Assembly: GCF_003933735.1 (NCBI RefSeq)
Contig: NZ_RSED01000010.1
Location: 121,210 to 185,209, forward strand
Origin: Aquabacterium soli
GTDB taxonomy: Bacteria; Pseudomonadota; Gammaproteobacteria; Burkholderiales; Burkholderiaceae_C
Direction of reading: 5' to 3'
Length of the DNA stretch: 64,000 nucleotides
This document shows, one piece after another, positions 24,054 to 32,584 of this stretch. The translations under genes and the position numbers were made by a program. Below the pieces are notes generated by a model. That model was not told where the DNA came from, ran no database searches, and saw nothing but the letters and a program-made list of their open reading frames with translations. The first letter of the stretch is position 1, and every line of letters begins with the position of its first letter.

Positions 24054-24682
24054 GGATGAGCCTCCTGTGCACCGATATGACGAACGATGGTGCGTGTCCG
24101 TGTAGCGCATGTGATGGCGGAACCCAGCACGATCACCACCAGCGCTGCTTGCAAAACCGCGATGTTCCAACCGGGCTGCCACGTTGCCAGGCCCTGTGCG
24201 CCGATCAAGGCGACGGTGGCGAGGGCCATGCGGTGTTGCTTGGCCATAGGCCCCTGGAAGCTCTGGGGTTGCCCCAATGCGCCACCAAACACCCGCACGT
24301 AGGCGGTCAGGGCGGCTGTGAGCGCTGCAGCCCACCCGAGCCAACCAAGTCCGGCGGCGTAGCCGATGCTGACCAGAATGATCGTATCGGCGAGCCGATC
24401 GGGAAACTCGTTGTACAACGCGCCAATGGGTGAGCCTTTGCCACCCTCGACGGCGACAAGCCCGTCAAGGACATTGGCCAGCAGACGCAGTTGGATGCCG
24501 ACCACCGCCACGATCACGCCAACCCATCCACTGCATAGAAGCAACCCGATAGGCACTAGCGCACTAGCGGCAACGCTTGAGGCCGACACCATGTTGGGCG
24601 TCACGCGAGTTCTGGCAAGGTACTGCGCAATGCCGCGGATGAGGCCGTTGCTGCGGCTGGATACAGGTCTTCGATCAGGCAT
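24050..24682 (-). CDS. CDP-alcohol phosphatidyltransferase-family protein
   Basis: 210 residues, six or so membrane helices. The family motif DGx2ARx8Gx3Dx3D is present in variant form: DGLVAVEGGKGSPIGALYNEFPDRLAD. The two distal Asp residues and first Asp-Gly are kept but the Ala-Arg pair reads Ala-Val. Members swap CMP of CDP-diacylglycerol for an alcohol (glycerophosphate, inositol, serine). The variant and the cassette context (YnbA-like) point to a non-housekeeping headgroup; the substrate is unknown. It is the first gene of the three-gene leftward operon. Confidence 0.8.
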   Translation of the reverse strand: MPDRRPVSSRSNGLIRGIAQYLARTRVTPNMVSASSVAASALVPIGLLLCSGWVGVIVAVVGIQLRLLANVLDGLVAVEGGKGSPIGALYNEFPDRLADTIILVSIGYAAGLGWLGWAAALTAALTAYVRVFGGALGQPQSFQGPMAKQHRMALATVALIGAQGLATWQPGWNIAVLQAALVVIVLGSAITCATRTRTIVRHIGAQEAHP

Positions 24683-24905
24683 GCTTGTGCTGACTCCCTC
24701 TTGATGGTTTTTTTTGGGCGTGATCGCGAATGCCGACCGCCCCGCAGCCTCTACTCAGGAAAGCCTGGTGAGGCATGTCATAGAAGTATCAGGGCGCAGA
24801 CGCGACAGCGGAATCACCCTTGTTGGGGGACAGGCAGGCATCCGCCGCCACCCAGTGACGTGATAGCCGCCGATAACAACGCGCCCCGGCCGCTAAACTG
24901 CCCTT

Positions 24906-26078
24906 ATGAAGGTCTCCCAACGCGCCCAAGCCATTACCCCGTTCCTGGCCATGGAGTTCGGCAAGCACGCCGCCGCGCTCGAAGCCGCCGGCCACCGCGT
25001 GATCCGCTTGAACCTGGGGGAGCCTGATTTCGGCGCCCCGCCCGCCGTGCGTGCAGAACTGCAGCGCATCATGGCCCACAACACCGCCCTGCCCTACACC
25101 AGCGCCCTGGGCCTGCCCGCGCTGCGTGAGGCCATCGCCGGCTTCTACCAGCGCGCCCATGGCGTGAGCATCAGCCCAGAGCGGGTGGTGGTCACGGCCG
25201 GCGCCTCGGCCGCGCTGCTGCTGCTCACCGCCGCGCTGGTGGATCCGGGTGACGAGGTGCTGGTGGGCGATCCCTCCTACCCCTGCAACCGGCAGTTCCT
25301 CAGCGGCTTCGGCGCCGATGTGCGCCTGGTGCCCACCAACGCCGCATCGCGCTTCCAGCTGGATCTGCCCGCCGTGCAGCACCACTGGAGCGAGCGCACC
25401 CGCGGCCTGATGATCGCCACGCCCTCCAACCCCACCGGCACCTCGGTGCCGCCGGCCGAGCTGGCCGCCATCTGCCAATGGGCCGAGGCCCACCAGGCCT
25501 GGCGCATCGTCGATGAGATCTACCTGAACCTCAGCGATGCCGATGCCGCCTCAGGCCAGGCCGCGCAGACCGTGTTGGCCAGTGATCCGGGCGCCTGCGT
25601 GATCAACAGCTTCTCCAAGTACTTCGGCATGACCGGCTGGCGCCTGGGCTGGGCCGTGGTGCCCGATGCGCTGGTGCCCGTGATGGAGCGCCTGGCGCAG
25701 AACTACTACATCTGCGCGCCCACCCCGGCGCAGATGGCCGCGCTGGCGTGCTTCACGCCTGAATCCATCGCAGAGTGCGAGGCACGCAAGCAAGAGCTGG
25801 CCGAGCGACGCGCTCTGGTGCTCCAAGGGCTTGAAGACATCGGCCTGCCCGTGCCGGTGCGGCCGGATGGCGCGTTCTATGTCTACATCGATGTGAGCAG
25901 CACAGGCATGGACGCGATGCGCTTCTGCCAGCGGGCGCTGGATGAAGCGCATGTGGCGCTGACGCCGGGGCATGATTTCGGGGTGACAGGTGCCGCGCGC
26001 CATGTGCGGCTGTCTTACGCCGCTTCAAAAGAAGATCTGCAGGAAGGTCTGGCACGACTGAAGAAGTGGATAGGCTGA
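24906..26078 (+). CDS. Class I/II pyridoxal-phosphate aminotransferase
   Basis: 390 residues, fold-type I aminotransferase of the AspC/AlaA-like group. Visible landmarks are LNLGEPDFGAPP, TAGASAALLLLTAALVDPGDEVL, PSNPTGTSVP (Asn-Pro-x-Gly substrate arch), IVDEIYLNL (PLP Asp) and SFSKYFGMTGWRLGW (Schiff-base Lys). The C-terminal Arg for the substrate carboxylate is in HVRLSYA. The specific amino donor cannot be told. It stands alone between divergent and convergent neighbours. Confidence 0.9.
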   Translation: MKVSQRAQAITPFLAMEFGKHAAALEAAGHRVIRLNLGEPDFGAPPAVRAELQRIMAHNTALPYTSALGLPALREAIAGFYQRAHGVSISPERVVVTAGASAALLLLTAALVDPGDEVLVGDPSYPCNRQFLSGFGADVRLVPTNAASRFQLDLPAVQHHWSERTRGLMIATPSNPTGTSVPPAELAAICQWAEAHQAWRIVDEIYLNLSDADAASGQAAQTVLASDPGACVINSFSKYFGMTGWRLGWAVVPDALVPVMERLAQNYYICAPTPAQMAALACFTPESIAECEARKQELAERRALVLQGLEDIGLPVPVRPDGAFYVYIDVSSTGMDAMRFCQRALDEAHVALTPGHDFGVTGAARHVRLSYAASKEDLQEGLARLKKWIG

Positions 26079-26106
26079 CCACGCAGTTTCGCTGCGGGGC
26101 CATCCC

Positions 26107-26814
26107 TCACAAGCGCGCAAGCTGCTGCAACCTGGCCTCCAGATCGGGCAACCGCGATTGGCTGGCCGCATCTGAAGGCAGATGCCCGGGCAGGGCATCC
26201 ATGAAGGCCCGCTGCGACATCAATCGCTGGATCTCCGCGGCCAGATAGCGCTTCAACACCTCAGGGGCTTGAACGCACTCTTCCAGCAAAGCCTCACGCC
26301 CATCGATCACGCTGATCAGATCACCAAGGTCGTGGCTGAAAAGGTGGTCGTTCTGTCCACGCCCATGGAAGGCTTCCAGTTTTGTTGCAACAAACACCGG
26401 GGCTTGAACCATCTGAATCTCGATGCCACTCGGCAGTGCAACCAACACGGCCGATTCCACAGCCAGGGGATACCAACGGTTGCTGAACCCCAGGATGGCC
26501 TCCAGCGTTGGCATCACATCCACGGTTGTCTGATCGATGCGCCAACGACAGATGGGCGCATCCGGGCTCATGTCCTGCCTGAAGCCTTGTGCCCGCAACG
26601 CCATCTCGATGTCATTGAACTCGGCGCGAGCCAAGACCTGCGCCACCAAGTCCACGTCTTCTGTAGGCCGGATATTCGGCATGGCCGGGTCCGTGATCAG
26701 AAGGCCCACCACAGAGCCACCGATGAAGACAAGGCGGCGCCTCAACGCATCGCCCAGGCGATGCGCTACCACCTCCAGCATGGCCACATTGGGATCATTC
26801 GGGTTGAGCGCCAT
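26107..26814 (-). CDS. Nucleotidyltransferase-fold protein (AbiEii-like candidate)
   Basis: 235 residues. The N-terminal motif FIGGSVVGLLI...RPTEDVDLVA is the polymerase-beta-type nucleotidyltransferase signature (Gly-Gly-Ser, then Asp-x-Asp), with a further acidic region at TTVDVMP as the third carboxylate. This arrangement occurs in AbiEii-type toxins and related stand-alone NTases. It starts 3 nt after the stop of a winged-helix partner in the same transcript, as expected for a two-gene toxin-antitoxin or defence module. The toxin call is inference. Confidence 0.7.
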   Translation of the reverse strand: MALNPNDPNVAMLEVVAHRLGDALRRRLVFIGGSVVGLLITDPAMPNIRPTEDVDLVAQVLARAEFNDIEMALRAQGFRQDMSPDAPICRWRIDQTTVDVMPTLEAILGFSNRWYPLAVESAVLVALPSGIEIQMVQAPVFVATKLEAFHGRGQNDHLFSHDLGDLISVIDGREALLEECVQAPEVLKRYLAAEIQRLMSQRAFMDALPGHLPSDAASQSRLPDLEARLQQLARL

Positions 26815-26816
26815 GT

Positions 26817-27383
26817 TCAGTCCGTCCAGCGAGCATCCAGCATCTTGATCGCCAAGGCGCGTTCACGGGGGCTGCCACCACGGATCGCGTCAACCAGCAC
26901 AAGCAATTCATACAGCGCGGGATTGCGCCCGGCGGCCTCGGGCACGGTTGGATAAAGCGGAATGAACGCCATGCCCCGCACCGATCCGTTCTTGGCTGGC
27001 CACACAGGCACAGGCTCGCTGGACTGAACGATCTTGTCCTTCAAAGGTGGTGCCGCGTACGACGTGGGCATGCCGCGGGTCAGTTCCCCCCGGGTTGCGG
27101 GAAAGCAGTACCGAGCGCCATGTTGCACGAACAGCCGCAATGACTCCCGAATCACCCGGGGTTTGCCCCGCTCATCCTTGCGGGACAACTGCGCCGTCAC
27201 CGCCCGCTCTACGGCCGCGTGAATCTCGGAGGCCGTGAGGCTCAGTTCCGCCGACAACCCCGCATACGAAGGCAAGGGCTCATTCTCCAGCGAAAGCCGC
27301 AGAAGCACCACCAGATCCTGAGGGCGGAGGGTGACTTGAGGATTGGATCGCACCATGATCGTTGGCCAAGGGTCATTCGCCAT
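26817..27383 (-). CDS. Winged-helix DNA-binding protein paired with the nucleotidyltransferase
   Basis: 188 residues from ATG 27383; an in-frame ATG at 27356 is equally possible because the promoter leaves almost no leader for the first. The N-terminal ~80 residues (LRPQDLVVLLRLSLENE...YAGLSAELSLTASEIHAAVERAV) read as a MarR-like winged helix. The C-terminal part (YCFPATRGELTRGMPTSYAAPPL) is like that of small regulators found beside NTase genes. It is plausibly the antitoxin/repressor of the pair, acting on the palindrome at its own start. Confidence 0.65.
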   Translation of the reverse strand: MANDPWPTIMVRSNPQVTLRPQDLVVLLRLSLENEPLPSYAGLSAELSLTASEIHAAVERAVTAQLSRKDERGKPRVIRESLRLFVQHGARYCFPATRGELTRGMPTSYAAPPLKDKIVQSSEPVPVWPAKNGSVRGMAFIPLYPTVPEAAGRNPALYELLVLVDAIRGGSPRERALAIKMLDARWTD

Positions 27384-27391
27384 TCGCGAAT
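27382..27391. promoter_or_regulatory. Palindromic operator candidate ATTCGCGAAT
   Basis: Perfect 10-bp palindrome located four bases after the -10 element and overlapping the ATG at 27383. A half-site (ATTCGC) is repeated just inside the gene at 27374-27379 and a related ATTCGT lies upstream within the promoter spacer. The position suits autorepression. Confidence 0.45.
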
Positions 27392-27395
27392 AGAG

Positions 27396-27424
27396 AATAT
27401 AACGAATGCGGCAGGGCATGACAA
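27396..27424 (-). promoter_or_regulatory. Sigma70-type promoter of the winged-helix/NTase pair
   Basis: Reading leftward: -35 TTGTCA (27424-27419), a 17-nt spacer, -10 TATATT (27401-27396). Both hexamers are one mismatch from consensus. The predicted start of transcription falls about at 27390-27388, inside the adjacent palindrome. Confidence 0.7.
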
Positions 27425-27485
27425 GCACCGCACAGACATGCTTCACACATGACGACCTGTATAGTTTTCTGAGAACTTCGCCTCG

Positions 27486-28895
27486 ATGCCCTTCATGACC
27501 CGTCAAATCAGAGAAGCCCTGCTTCTCGTCCTGCTGTCCATCCGCGACATGCTGGCCTCCGCCGGCCCCGTGCTGCTGCTGGCCCTGGGCCTGCTGGCTG
27601 CCGCGTACTGGTGGCTGGATCCGCAGCCCCCGCGCACCGTCACGTTGGCCACCGGGCCCGCCGGCAGCGCCTATGCCGAGTTCGGCCAGCGCTACGCCCA
27701 GGCCCTGGCACGCGATGGCATCAAAGTGCAGTTGCTGCCCACCCAAGGCCCCGCCGACAACCTGCAGGCCCTGCGTGATCACAAGGCCGACGTGGCCTTC
27801 GTGCGCGGCGGCAGCGCCGACATGAGCGACGATGCCGAGCACGGCGTCATGTCCCTGGGCGCCCTGTTCTACGAGCCGCTGTGGCTGTTCTACCGCCCCG
27901 CCGCGCTCAACAAGGCCACCACGGCCAGCAAGCCCTCGCCCGCTGCCGACACCACCCGCCTGACCTCGCTGACCCAGTTGCGCGGCCTGCGCGTCAACCT
28001 GGACCAGCCCGGCAGCGGCGCCCCCGAGCTGATGACCCGGCTGCTGGAGGCCAACGGCATGATGTCCAACGAGGTCATCGTGAGCCAGTTGGCCCCGGAG
28101 GCTGCGGCCCGGGCGCTGCAGGCCGGCCAGCTCGATGCCCTGGTGCTGGTGACCGCGCCCGAATCCCCCGTGGTGCAGCAACTGCTGCAGCAACCCGGCG
28201 TGGCGCTGGCCGAGCTGCCGCAGGCCGATGCCCTGGCCCGCCGCTTTCCCTTCCTGCAGACCGTGACGCTGCCACGCGGCATGGTGCACCTGGCCCGTGA
28301 TCTGCCGCCCGACGACATCCACCTGCTGGCCGCCACCACCGCCCTGCTCACGCACGAAGACACCCACCCCGCCCTGCGCCAGTTGTTCGCGCAGGCGGCG
28401 CAACAGATCCACGGTGGATCGGGCTGGTTCAACGGCGCGCGGGATTTTCCGAACACACGCACCAGCGAGCTGCCCGTGAGCCCCGAGGGCGACCGCGCCA
28501 TCAACGGCACGCCGCCCTTCTACCAGCGCTACCTGCCCTTCTGGGCCAGCAACCTGCTGGAACGCATGTGGCTGGTCATCGGCGGCTTGATCGTGCTGCT
28601 GCTGCCCCTGTCACGCGTGGTGCCGCCGCTGTACACCTACCGGGTGCGCCAGCGCGTGTTCCGCTGGTATGCGCGCCTGCGCGAGGTAGAGGCGCGCATG
28701 GAAGAAGGTGATGGCGATGCGACCGAGCTGCTGAACGAACTGGACGAGCTGGACCGCGTGGCCAGCCAGATCACGGTGCCGCTGGCGCATGCGGAAGAGG
28801 TGTATGCGCTGCGGAGCAACATCGAGAAGACGCGGAGGCGGTTGTTGGGGCGGGGCAGCGTTCCGGCGCTGAAGGAGCAGAGGCATCATGGCTGA
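27486..28895 (+). CDS. TAXI-family TRAP-type solute-binding protein with membrane anchors
   Basis: 469 residues. An N-terminal membrane helix (residues ~22-44) precedes the periplasmic binding domain typical of the TAXI family (VTLATGPAGSAYAEFGQRYAQAL; LRDHKADVAFVRGG; LRGLRVNLDQPGSGAPELMTRLL). A second helix near residue 360 (WLVIGGLIVLLLPLS) and a cytoplasmic helical tail follow. No TRAP membrane subunits are adjacent, so it may be a sensor or scaffold form rather than a transporter component. It overlaps the M20 peptidase start by 8 nt. Confidence 0.82.
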   Translation: MPFMTRQIREALLLVLLSIRDMLASAGPVLLLALGLLAAAYWWLDPQPPRTVTLATGPAGSAYAEFGQRYAQALARDGIKVQLLPTQGPADNLQALRDHKADVAFVRGGSADMSDDAEHGVMSLGALFYEPLWLFYRPAALNKATTASKPSPAADTTRLTSLTQLRGLRVNLDQPGSGAPELMTRLLEANGMMSNEVIVSQLAPEAAARALQAGQLDALVLVTAPESPVVQQLLQQPGVALAELPQADALARRFPFLQTVTLPRGMVHLARDLPPDDIHLLAATTALLTHEDTHPALRQLFAQAAQQIHGGSGWFNGARDFPNTRTSELPVSPEGDRAINGTPPFYQRYLPFWASNLLERMWLVIGGLIVLLLPLSRVVPPLYTYRVRQRVFRWYARLREVEARMEEGDGDATELLNELDELDRVASQITVPLAHAEEVYALRSNIEKTRRRLLGRGSVPALKEQRHHG

Positions 28896-30375
28896 CATGT
28901 CTTCCCGCAAACCCTCTTTGATCAAACGCATCCTGTGGCTGTTGGCGGCCTTGCTGCTCGGTCTGGCCTTGGTCCTGGCCTGGCAAACCTGGCGTTTCCC
29001 TTCGCATCAGGTCCACGTCGAACCTCGGCCAGGCGTGGCTGTGGATGTCGACGCGGCGGCCAAACGCCTGAGCGCCGCCGTGCAGCTGCGCACCGTGTGG
29101 TCGGCCACCGATGCCAACGCGGCATCCTTCCAGGCCTTGCGCCAGCTCATCGAGACCAGCTACCCGGGTGTGCATGACAAGCTGACTCGGCAGATCATCG
29201 GCAAACATGCCTTGCTCTACACCTGGACAGGCACGGATCCGCAGGCCAAGCCCATCGCCCTGCTGGCCCACCAGGACGTGGTGTCCGTGGCGCCGGGCAC
29301 CGAGGGCGACTGGCAGGTGCCACCCTTCTCGGGCGCGATCCAAGGCGGCTTCATCTGGGGCCGCGGCACCTGGGACGACAAATCCAGCGTGATGGCCATT
29401 CTGGAAGCGGTCGAATCGCTGGTGAAGGCCAGCTTCAAGCCGCGCCAGACCATCTACCTGCTCTTCAACGCCGACGAAGAAGTGGGTGGTGACGAGGGCG
29501 CGGGGCAGGTGGCCAAGCTGTGGCGCGCGCAGGGCATCAAGCTCGGGTTCCTGCTGGACGAAGGCATGGTGATCACGCATGGCATGGTGCCTGGCGTGAA
29601 ACCGCCCGTGGCCTTGGTGGGCATGTCGCAGAAGGGCTACCTCACGCTCAAGCTCACCGCCAAGGGGCAGCCCGGGCATTCCAGCCAACCGCCCAAGCGC
29701 CATGCGATCGGCGTGCTGGCCGAGGCCCTGCAGCGGCTCGAAGCGCAGCCCATGCCGGGCCGGCTGCAAGGCCTGCCACGCGAGATGATGGAATCGGTGG
29801 CGGCAGAAGCCAACGGCCCGATGCGCGTGGTGCTGAGCAACCTGTGGCTGACGCGGCCTTTGATCGAGCGCGAACTGGCCAAGACCCCAGCCGCTGACGC
29901 GATGCTGCGCACCACGGCCGTGCCGACCATCTTGAAAGCGGGCGAGTTGGAGAACGTGGTGCCTGGGCTGGCGGCAGCCACCATCAACTACCGGCTGCTG
30001 CCCGGCAACACCAGCCAGGATGTGATCCGGCATGTGCAGCAGGTGGTGGAAGGGCTGGACGTGAGCGTGGAACGGCAGCCCAAGGGCACCGAGGCCGCGG
30101 CCGTGTCCAGCACGGAGTCAAAGGCGTACCGGGCCTTGGCGCGCAGCCTGCGGGAGCTGCAGCCGGGCACCGTGGTGGCACCGGGGCTGTTGATCGGCGG
30201 CACCGATTCCATCCACTTCACGGACCTGGCCGAGACCATCTTGCGCTTCAGGCCGATCCATGTGACGGCCAAGGATCTGGCGCGCTTGCATGGCACGGAT
30301 GAGCGGATCGGGGTGAAGGAGTATGGGGAGATGATTCAGTTTTATGAGCGGTTGCTGCGGAATCTGAATCCTTGA
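28888..30375 (+). CDS. Membrane-anchored M20-family metallopeptidase (PM20D1-like)
   Basis: 495 residues with one N-terminal membrane helix (ILWLLAALLLGLALVLAW). The M20 di-zinc site is visible: LLAHQDVVSV (His and general Asp), GRGTWDDKSSV (bridging Asp), NADEEVGGDEG (catalytic Glu, zinc Glu) and the C-terminal SIHFTDLAE His. The sequence style matches the PM20D1/carboxypeptidase S subgroup, which hydrolyses or forms N-acyl amino acids. The physiological substrate here is unknown. It overlaps the TAXI gene, so the two are co-expressed. Confidence 0.88.
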   Translation: MADMSSRKPSLIKRILWLLAALLLGLALVLAWQTWRFPSHQVHVEPRPGVAVDVDAAAKRLSAAVQLRTVWSATDANAASFQALRQLIETSYPGVHDKLTRQIIGKHALLYTWTGTDPQAKPIALLAHQDVVSVAPGTEGDWQVPPFSGAIQGGFIWGRGTWDDKSSVMAILEAVESLVKASFKPRQTIYLLFNADEEVGGDEGAGQVAKLWRAQGIKLGFLLDEGMVITHGMVPGVKPPVALVGMSQKGYLTLKLTAKGQPGHSSQPPKRHAIGVLAEALQRLEAQPMPGRLQGLPREMMESVAAEANGPMRVVLSNLWLTRPLIERELAKTPAADAMLRTTAVPTILKAGELENVVPGLAAATINYRLLPGNTSQDVIRHVQQVVEGLDVSVERQPKGTEAAAVSSTESKAYRALARSLRELQPGTVVAPGLLIGGTDSIHFTDLAETILRFRPIHVTAKDLARLHGTDERIGVKEYGEMIQFYERLLRNLNP

Positions 30376-30422
30376 AGTAAACAAGATCAAGGGGGCTTTG
30401 GCTCACGCACGAAGCCACCAGC

Positions 30423-30453
30423 ATCAACGACACGCCGCCCTTCTACCAACGCT
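30423..30453 (+). repeat. Short duplicate of part of the TAXI gene
   Basis: 31 nt matching 28500-28530 at 29 positions; in the TAXI gene the segment encodes INGTPPFYQR. The copy is not in a functional context (upstream of the XRE gene), so it looks like a small duplication or recombination scar. Confidence 0.55.
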
Positions 30454-30460
30454 TGCAAGC
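30451..30460. promoter_or_regulatory. Palindrome GCTTGCAAGC upstream of XRE regulator
   Basis: A perfect 10-bp palindrome ~45 nt before the XRE start codon. The half TTGCAAGC recurs at 30494-30501, touching the start codon region. It is a candidate autoregulatory operator. Confidence 0.35.
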
Positions 30461-30502
30461 CACGGCTTGCGTTTGAGCACTGTGCCGCGCATATTGCAAG
30501 CC

Positions 30503-30775
30503 ATGACTGACAGGCCCCGACTCCCTTACGAACTTGGCAACTTGCTTCGACAACGACGCGAGAGCCTCGGCCTCAGCAAAACGGCCGCCGCTGGGCGTGC
30601 TGGCCGTGTCCGCGAGGTGATTTATCGCCTTGAGAGTGGCCAGGAAGCATCCGTGTCATCGCTGTTCGATGTGCTTCGCGCTTTGAACTTGGTCATGCAC
30701 ATTGAGCCGGCTGGGTTGCCCACCATGGAGGAAGTCGCGGCAGCTTTCTACAGGGAAGATGACGATGCTCCCTGA
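30503..30775 (+). CDS. Small XRE/HipB-like transcriptional regulator
   Basis: 90 residues from ATG 30503; the in-frame extension to 30398 is unlike the family. The helix-turn-helix is clear (ELGNLLRQRRESLGLSKTAAAGRAG...VIYRLESGQEASVSSLFDVLRALNL). Such proteins regulate toxin-antitoxin, restriction or phage genes. No toxin gene is adjacent: the next gene is hsdM 246 nt downstream. It could act as a controller of the restriction locus, which is inference. Confidence 0.8.
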   Translation: MTDRPRLPYELGNLLRQRRESLGLSKTAAAGRAGRVREVIYRLESGQEASVSSLFDVLRALNLVMHIEPAGLPTMEEVAAAFYREDDDAP

Positions 30776-30862
30776 GCGACCTTGGAAATCCAGCCTTGCC
30801 GTCATGATGTCATGCGTTCCATCAATGTCGCACATGGCTGGCCAGCACCCTAAAGTCGAACC

Positions 30863-30879
30863 ATTAGGAATTTCCTAAT
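30863..30879. promoter_or_regulatory. 17-bp palindrome between XRE gene and hsdM
   Basis: ATTAGGAA-T-TTCCTAAT: two perfect 8-bp arms around one base, about 145 nt upstream of hsdM. The strong symmetry and location in the hsdM leader suggest an operator, possibly for the XRE protein encoded just before. Confidence 0.5.
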
Positions 30880-31021
30880 AGTTGCCTCTGAAGCGGTCCT
30901 TCACTCCCGGTCCGGCACGGGGCAAGTACGAAACTGCTCTACTGAGGCCACAAACTAAAATCTGCGGTTTCGGCAAGACCGCTGCAGCAGCCAGCGATCA
31001 GAAGCAAATTCCCCCGAGACC

Positions 31022-32584
31022 ATGGTCGAAGACATCAAGAAAACCCTCTGGGCCACCGCCGACAAGCTGCGCGCCAACATGGACGCCGCCGAGTACAAGC
31101 ACTTGGTGCTGGGACTCATCTTCGTCAAGTACATCTCTGACACCTTTGCCGCGCGTCAGGCCGAGCTGCGCCAGCGCCTGACAAACCCTGACGACGAATA
31201 CTTCTACGGCGACGCTGCCGCAGAGGACATCGACGCCGAGCTCGAAGACCGTGACTATTACAAAGAGGTCAACGTTTTCTGCGTGCCCGAGGTCGCCCGG
31301 TGGGAGGCCATCCGCGCGGCGGCCAAACAGCCCACCATCGGCAAGCACATCGACAATGCCCTGAGCCTGATCGAAACCGAAAACCCCAAGCTCAAGGGCA
31401 TCCTCGACAAGCGCTATGCCCGAGCACAGTTGCCCGACGGCAAGCTGGGTGAGCTGGTCGACCTGATCTCGACCATCGGTTTCGGCACCGATGCCGCCGT
31501 GGCCCGCGACGTGCTGGGCCAGGTGTACGAGTACTTTCTCGGCATGTTCGCAAGCGCCGAAGGCAAGCGGGGCGGACAGTTCTACACGCCAGCCAGCATC
31601 GTCAAGACCTTGGTGGCCGTGCTGGCCCCGCACCACGGCAAGGTATATGACCCGTGCTGCGGATCAGGCGGCATGTTCGTGCAAAGCGAAAAGTTCATCG
31701 AAGCCCACGGCGGCAAGCTGGACGATGTGTCCATCTACGGGCAAGAGGCCAACCCCACCACCTGGCGCCTGGCCGCCATGAACCTGGCCATTCGCGGCAT
31801 CGACTTCAACCTGGGCCGCGAACCCGCCGACACCTTCACACGCAACCAGCATGCCGACCTGAGGGCCGATTACATCCTGGCCAACCCACCGTTCAACATC
31901 AGCGACTGGTGGCATGGCAGCCTGGAGGGCGACCCCCGCTGGCACTACGGCGACCCACCCCAAGGCAACGCCAACTACGCCTGGCTGCAGCACATGCTGC
32001 ACCACCTCAAATCCACGGGCCGCGCCGGCATCGTGTTGGCCAATGGCTCGATGAGCTCCAGCCAGAACAATGAGGGCGTGATCCGCGCCGCGATGGTGGA
32101 TACCGACGTGGTGGAAGTGATGGTGGCCCTGCCGGGGCAGTTGTTCTTCAACACCCAGATCCCGGCCTGCTTGTGGTTCCTGACCAAGCAGAAGCAGCGC
32201 AAGGGCGAAGTGCTGTTCATTGACGCCCGCAAGCTGGGCAAGATGATTTCGCGCGTGCAGGCCGAATTGGATGATGCGGCGATTGCCCGCGTTGCCGAGA
32301 CCGTGGCCGCTTGGCGTGGCGAGGTGGAGGAAGGCGCGAGCATCACCACCTATGAAGATGTGCCGGGCTTTTGCCGCAGCGTGCCTTTGGCAGAGATTGC
32401 GCAGCACGGCCATGTGCTGACCCCGGGCCGCTATGTGGGCGCCGAAGAAGTGGAAGACGACGACGAGGCCTTTGCAGAGAAGATGCAGAAGCTCACCGAG
32501 AAGCTGGGCGAGCAGATGGCCAAGGGTGCCGAGCTGGATGCGTTGATTCGGCAGAAGCTGGGGGGGCTGGGGTATGAGTTCTGA
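31022..32584 (+). CDS. hsdM: Type I restriction-modification DNA methyltransferase subunit
   Basis: 520 residues, N6-adenine methyltransferase subunit of the HsdRMS complex. It has the N-terminal HsdM helical domain (KLRANMDAAEYKHLVLGLIFVKYISD), SAM-binding motif I (DPCCGSGGMF, ~residue 210) and catalytic motif IV (NPPFN, ~290), with GQEANPTTWRLAAMNLAI between. Length and order are normal. It overlaps hsdS by 11 nt. Confidence 0.95.
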   Translation: MVEDIKKTLWATADKLRANMDAAEYKHLVLGLIFVKYISDTFAARQAELRQRLTNPDDEYFYGDAAAEDIDAELEDRDYYKEVNVFCVPEVARWEAIRAAAKQPTIGKHIDNALSLIETENPKLKGILDKRYARAQLPDGKLGELVDLISTIGFGTDAAVARDVLGQVYEYFLGMFASAEGKRGGQFYTPASIVKTLVAVLAPHHGKVYDPCCGSGGMFVQSEKFIEAHGGKLDDVSIYGQEANPTTWRLAAMNLAIRGIDFNLGREPADTFTRNQHADLRADYILANPPFNISDWWHGSLEGDPRWHYGDPPQGNANYAWLQHMLHHLKSTGRAGIVLANGSMSSSQNNEGVIRAAMVDTDVVEVMVALPGQLFFNTQIPACLWFLTKQKQRKGEVLFIDARKLGKMISRVQAELDDAAIARVAETVAAWRGEVEEGASITTYEDVPGFCRSVPLAEIAQHGHVLTPGRYVGAEEVEDDDEAFAEKMQKLTEKLGEQMAKGAELDALIRQKLGGLGYEF

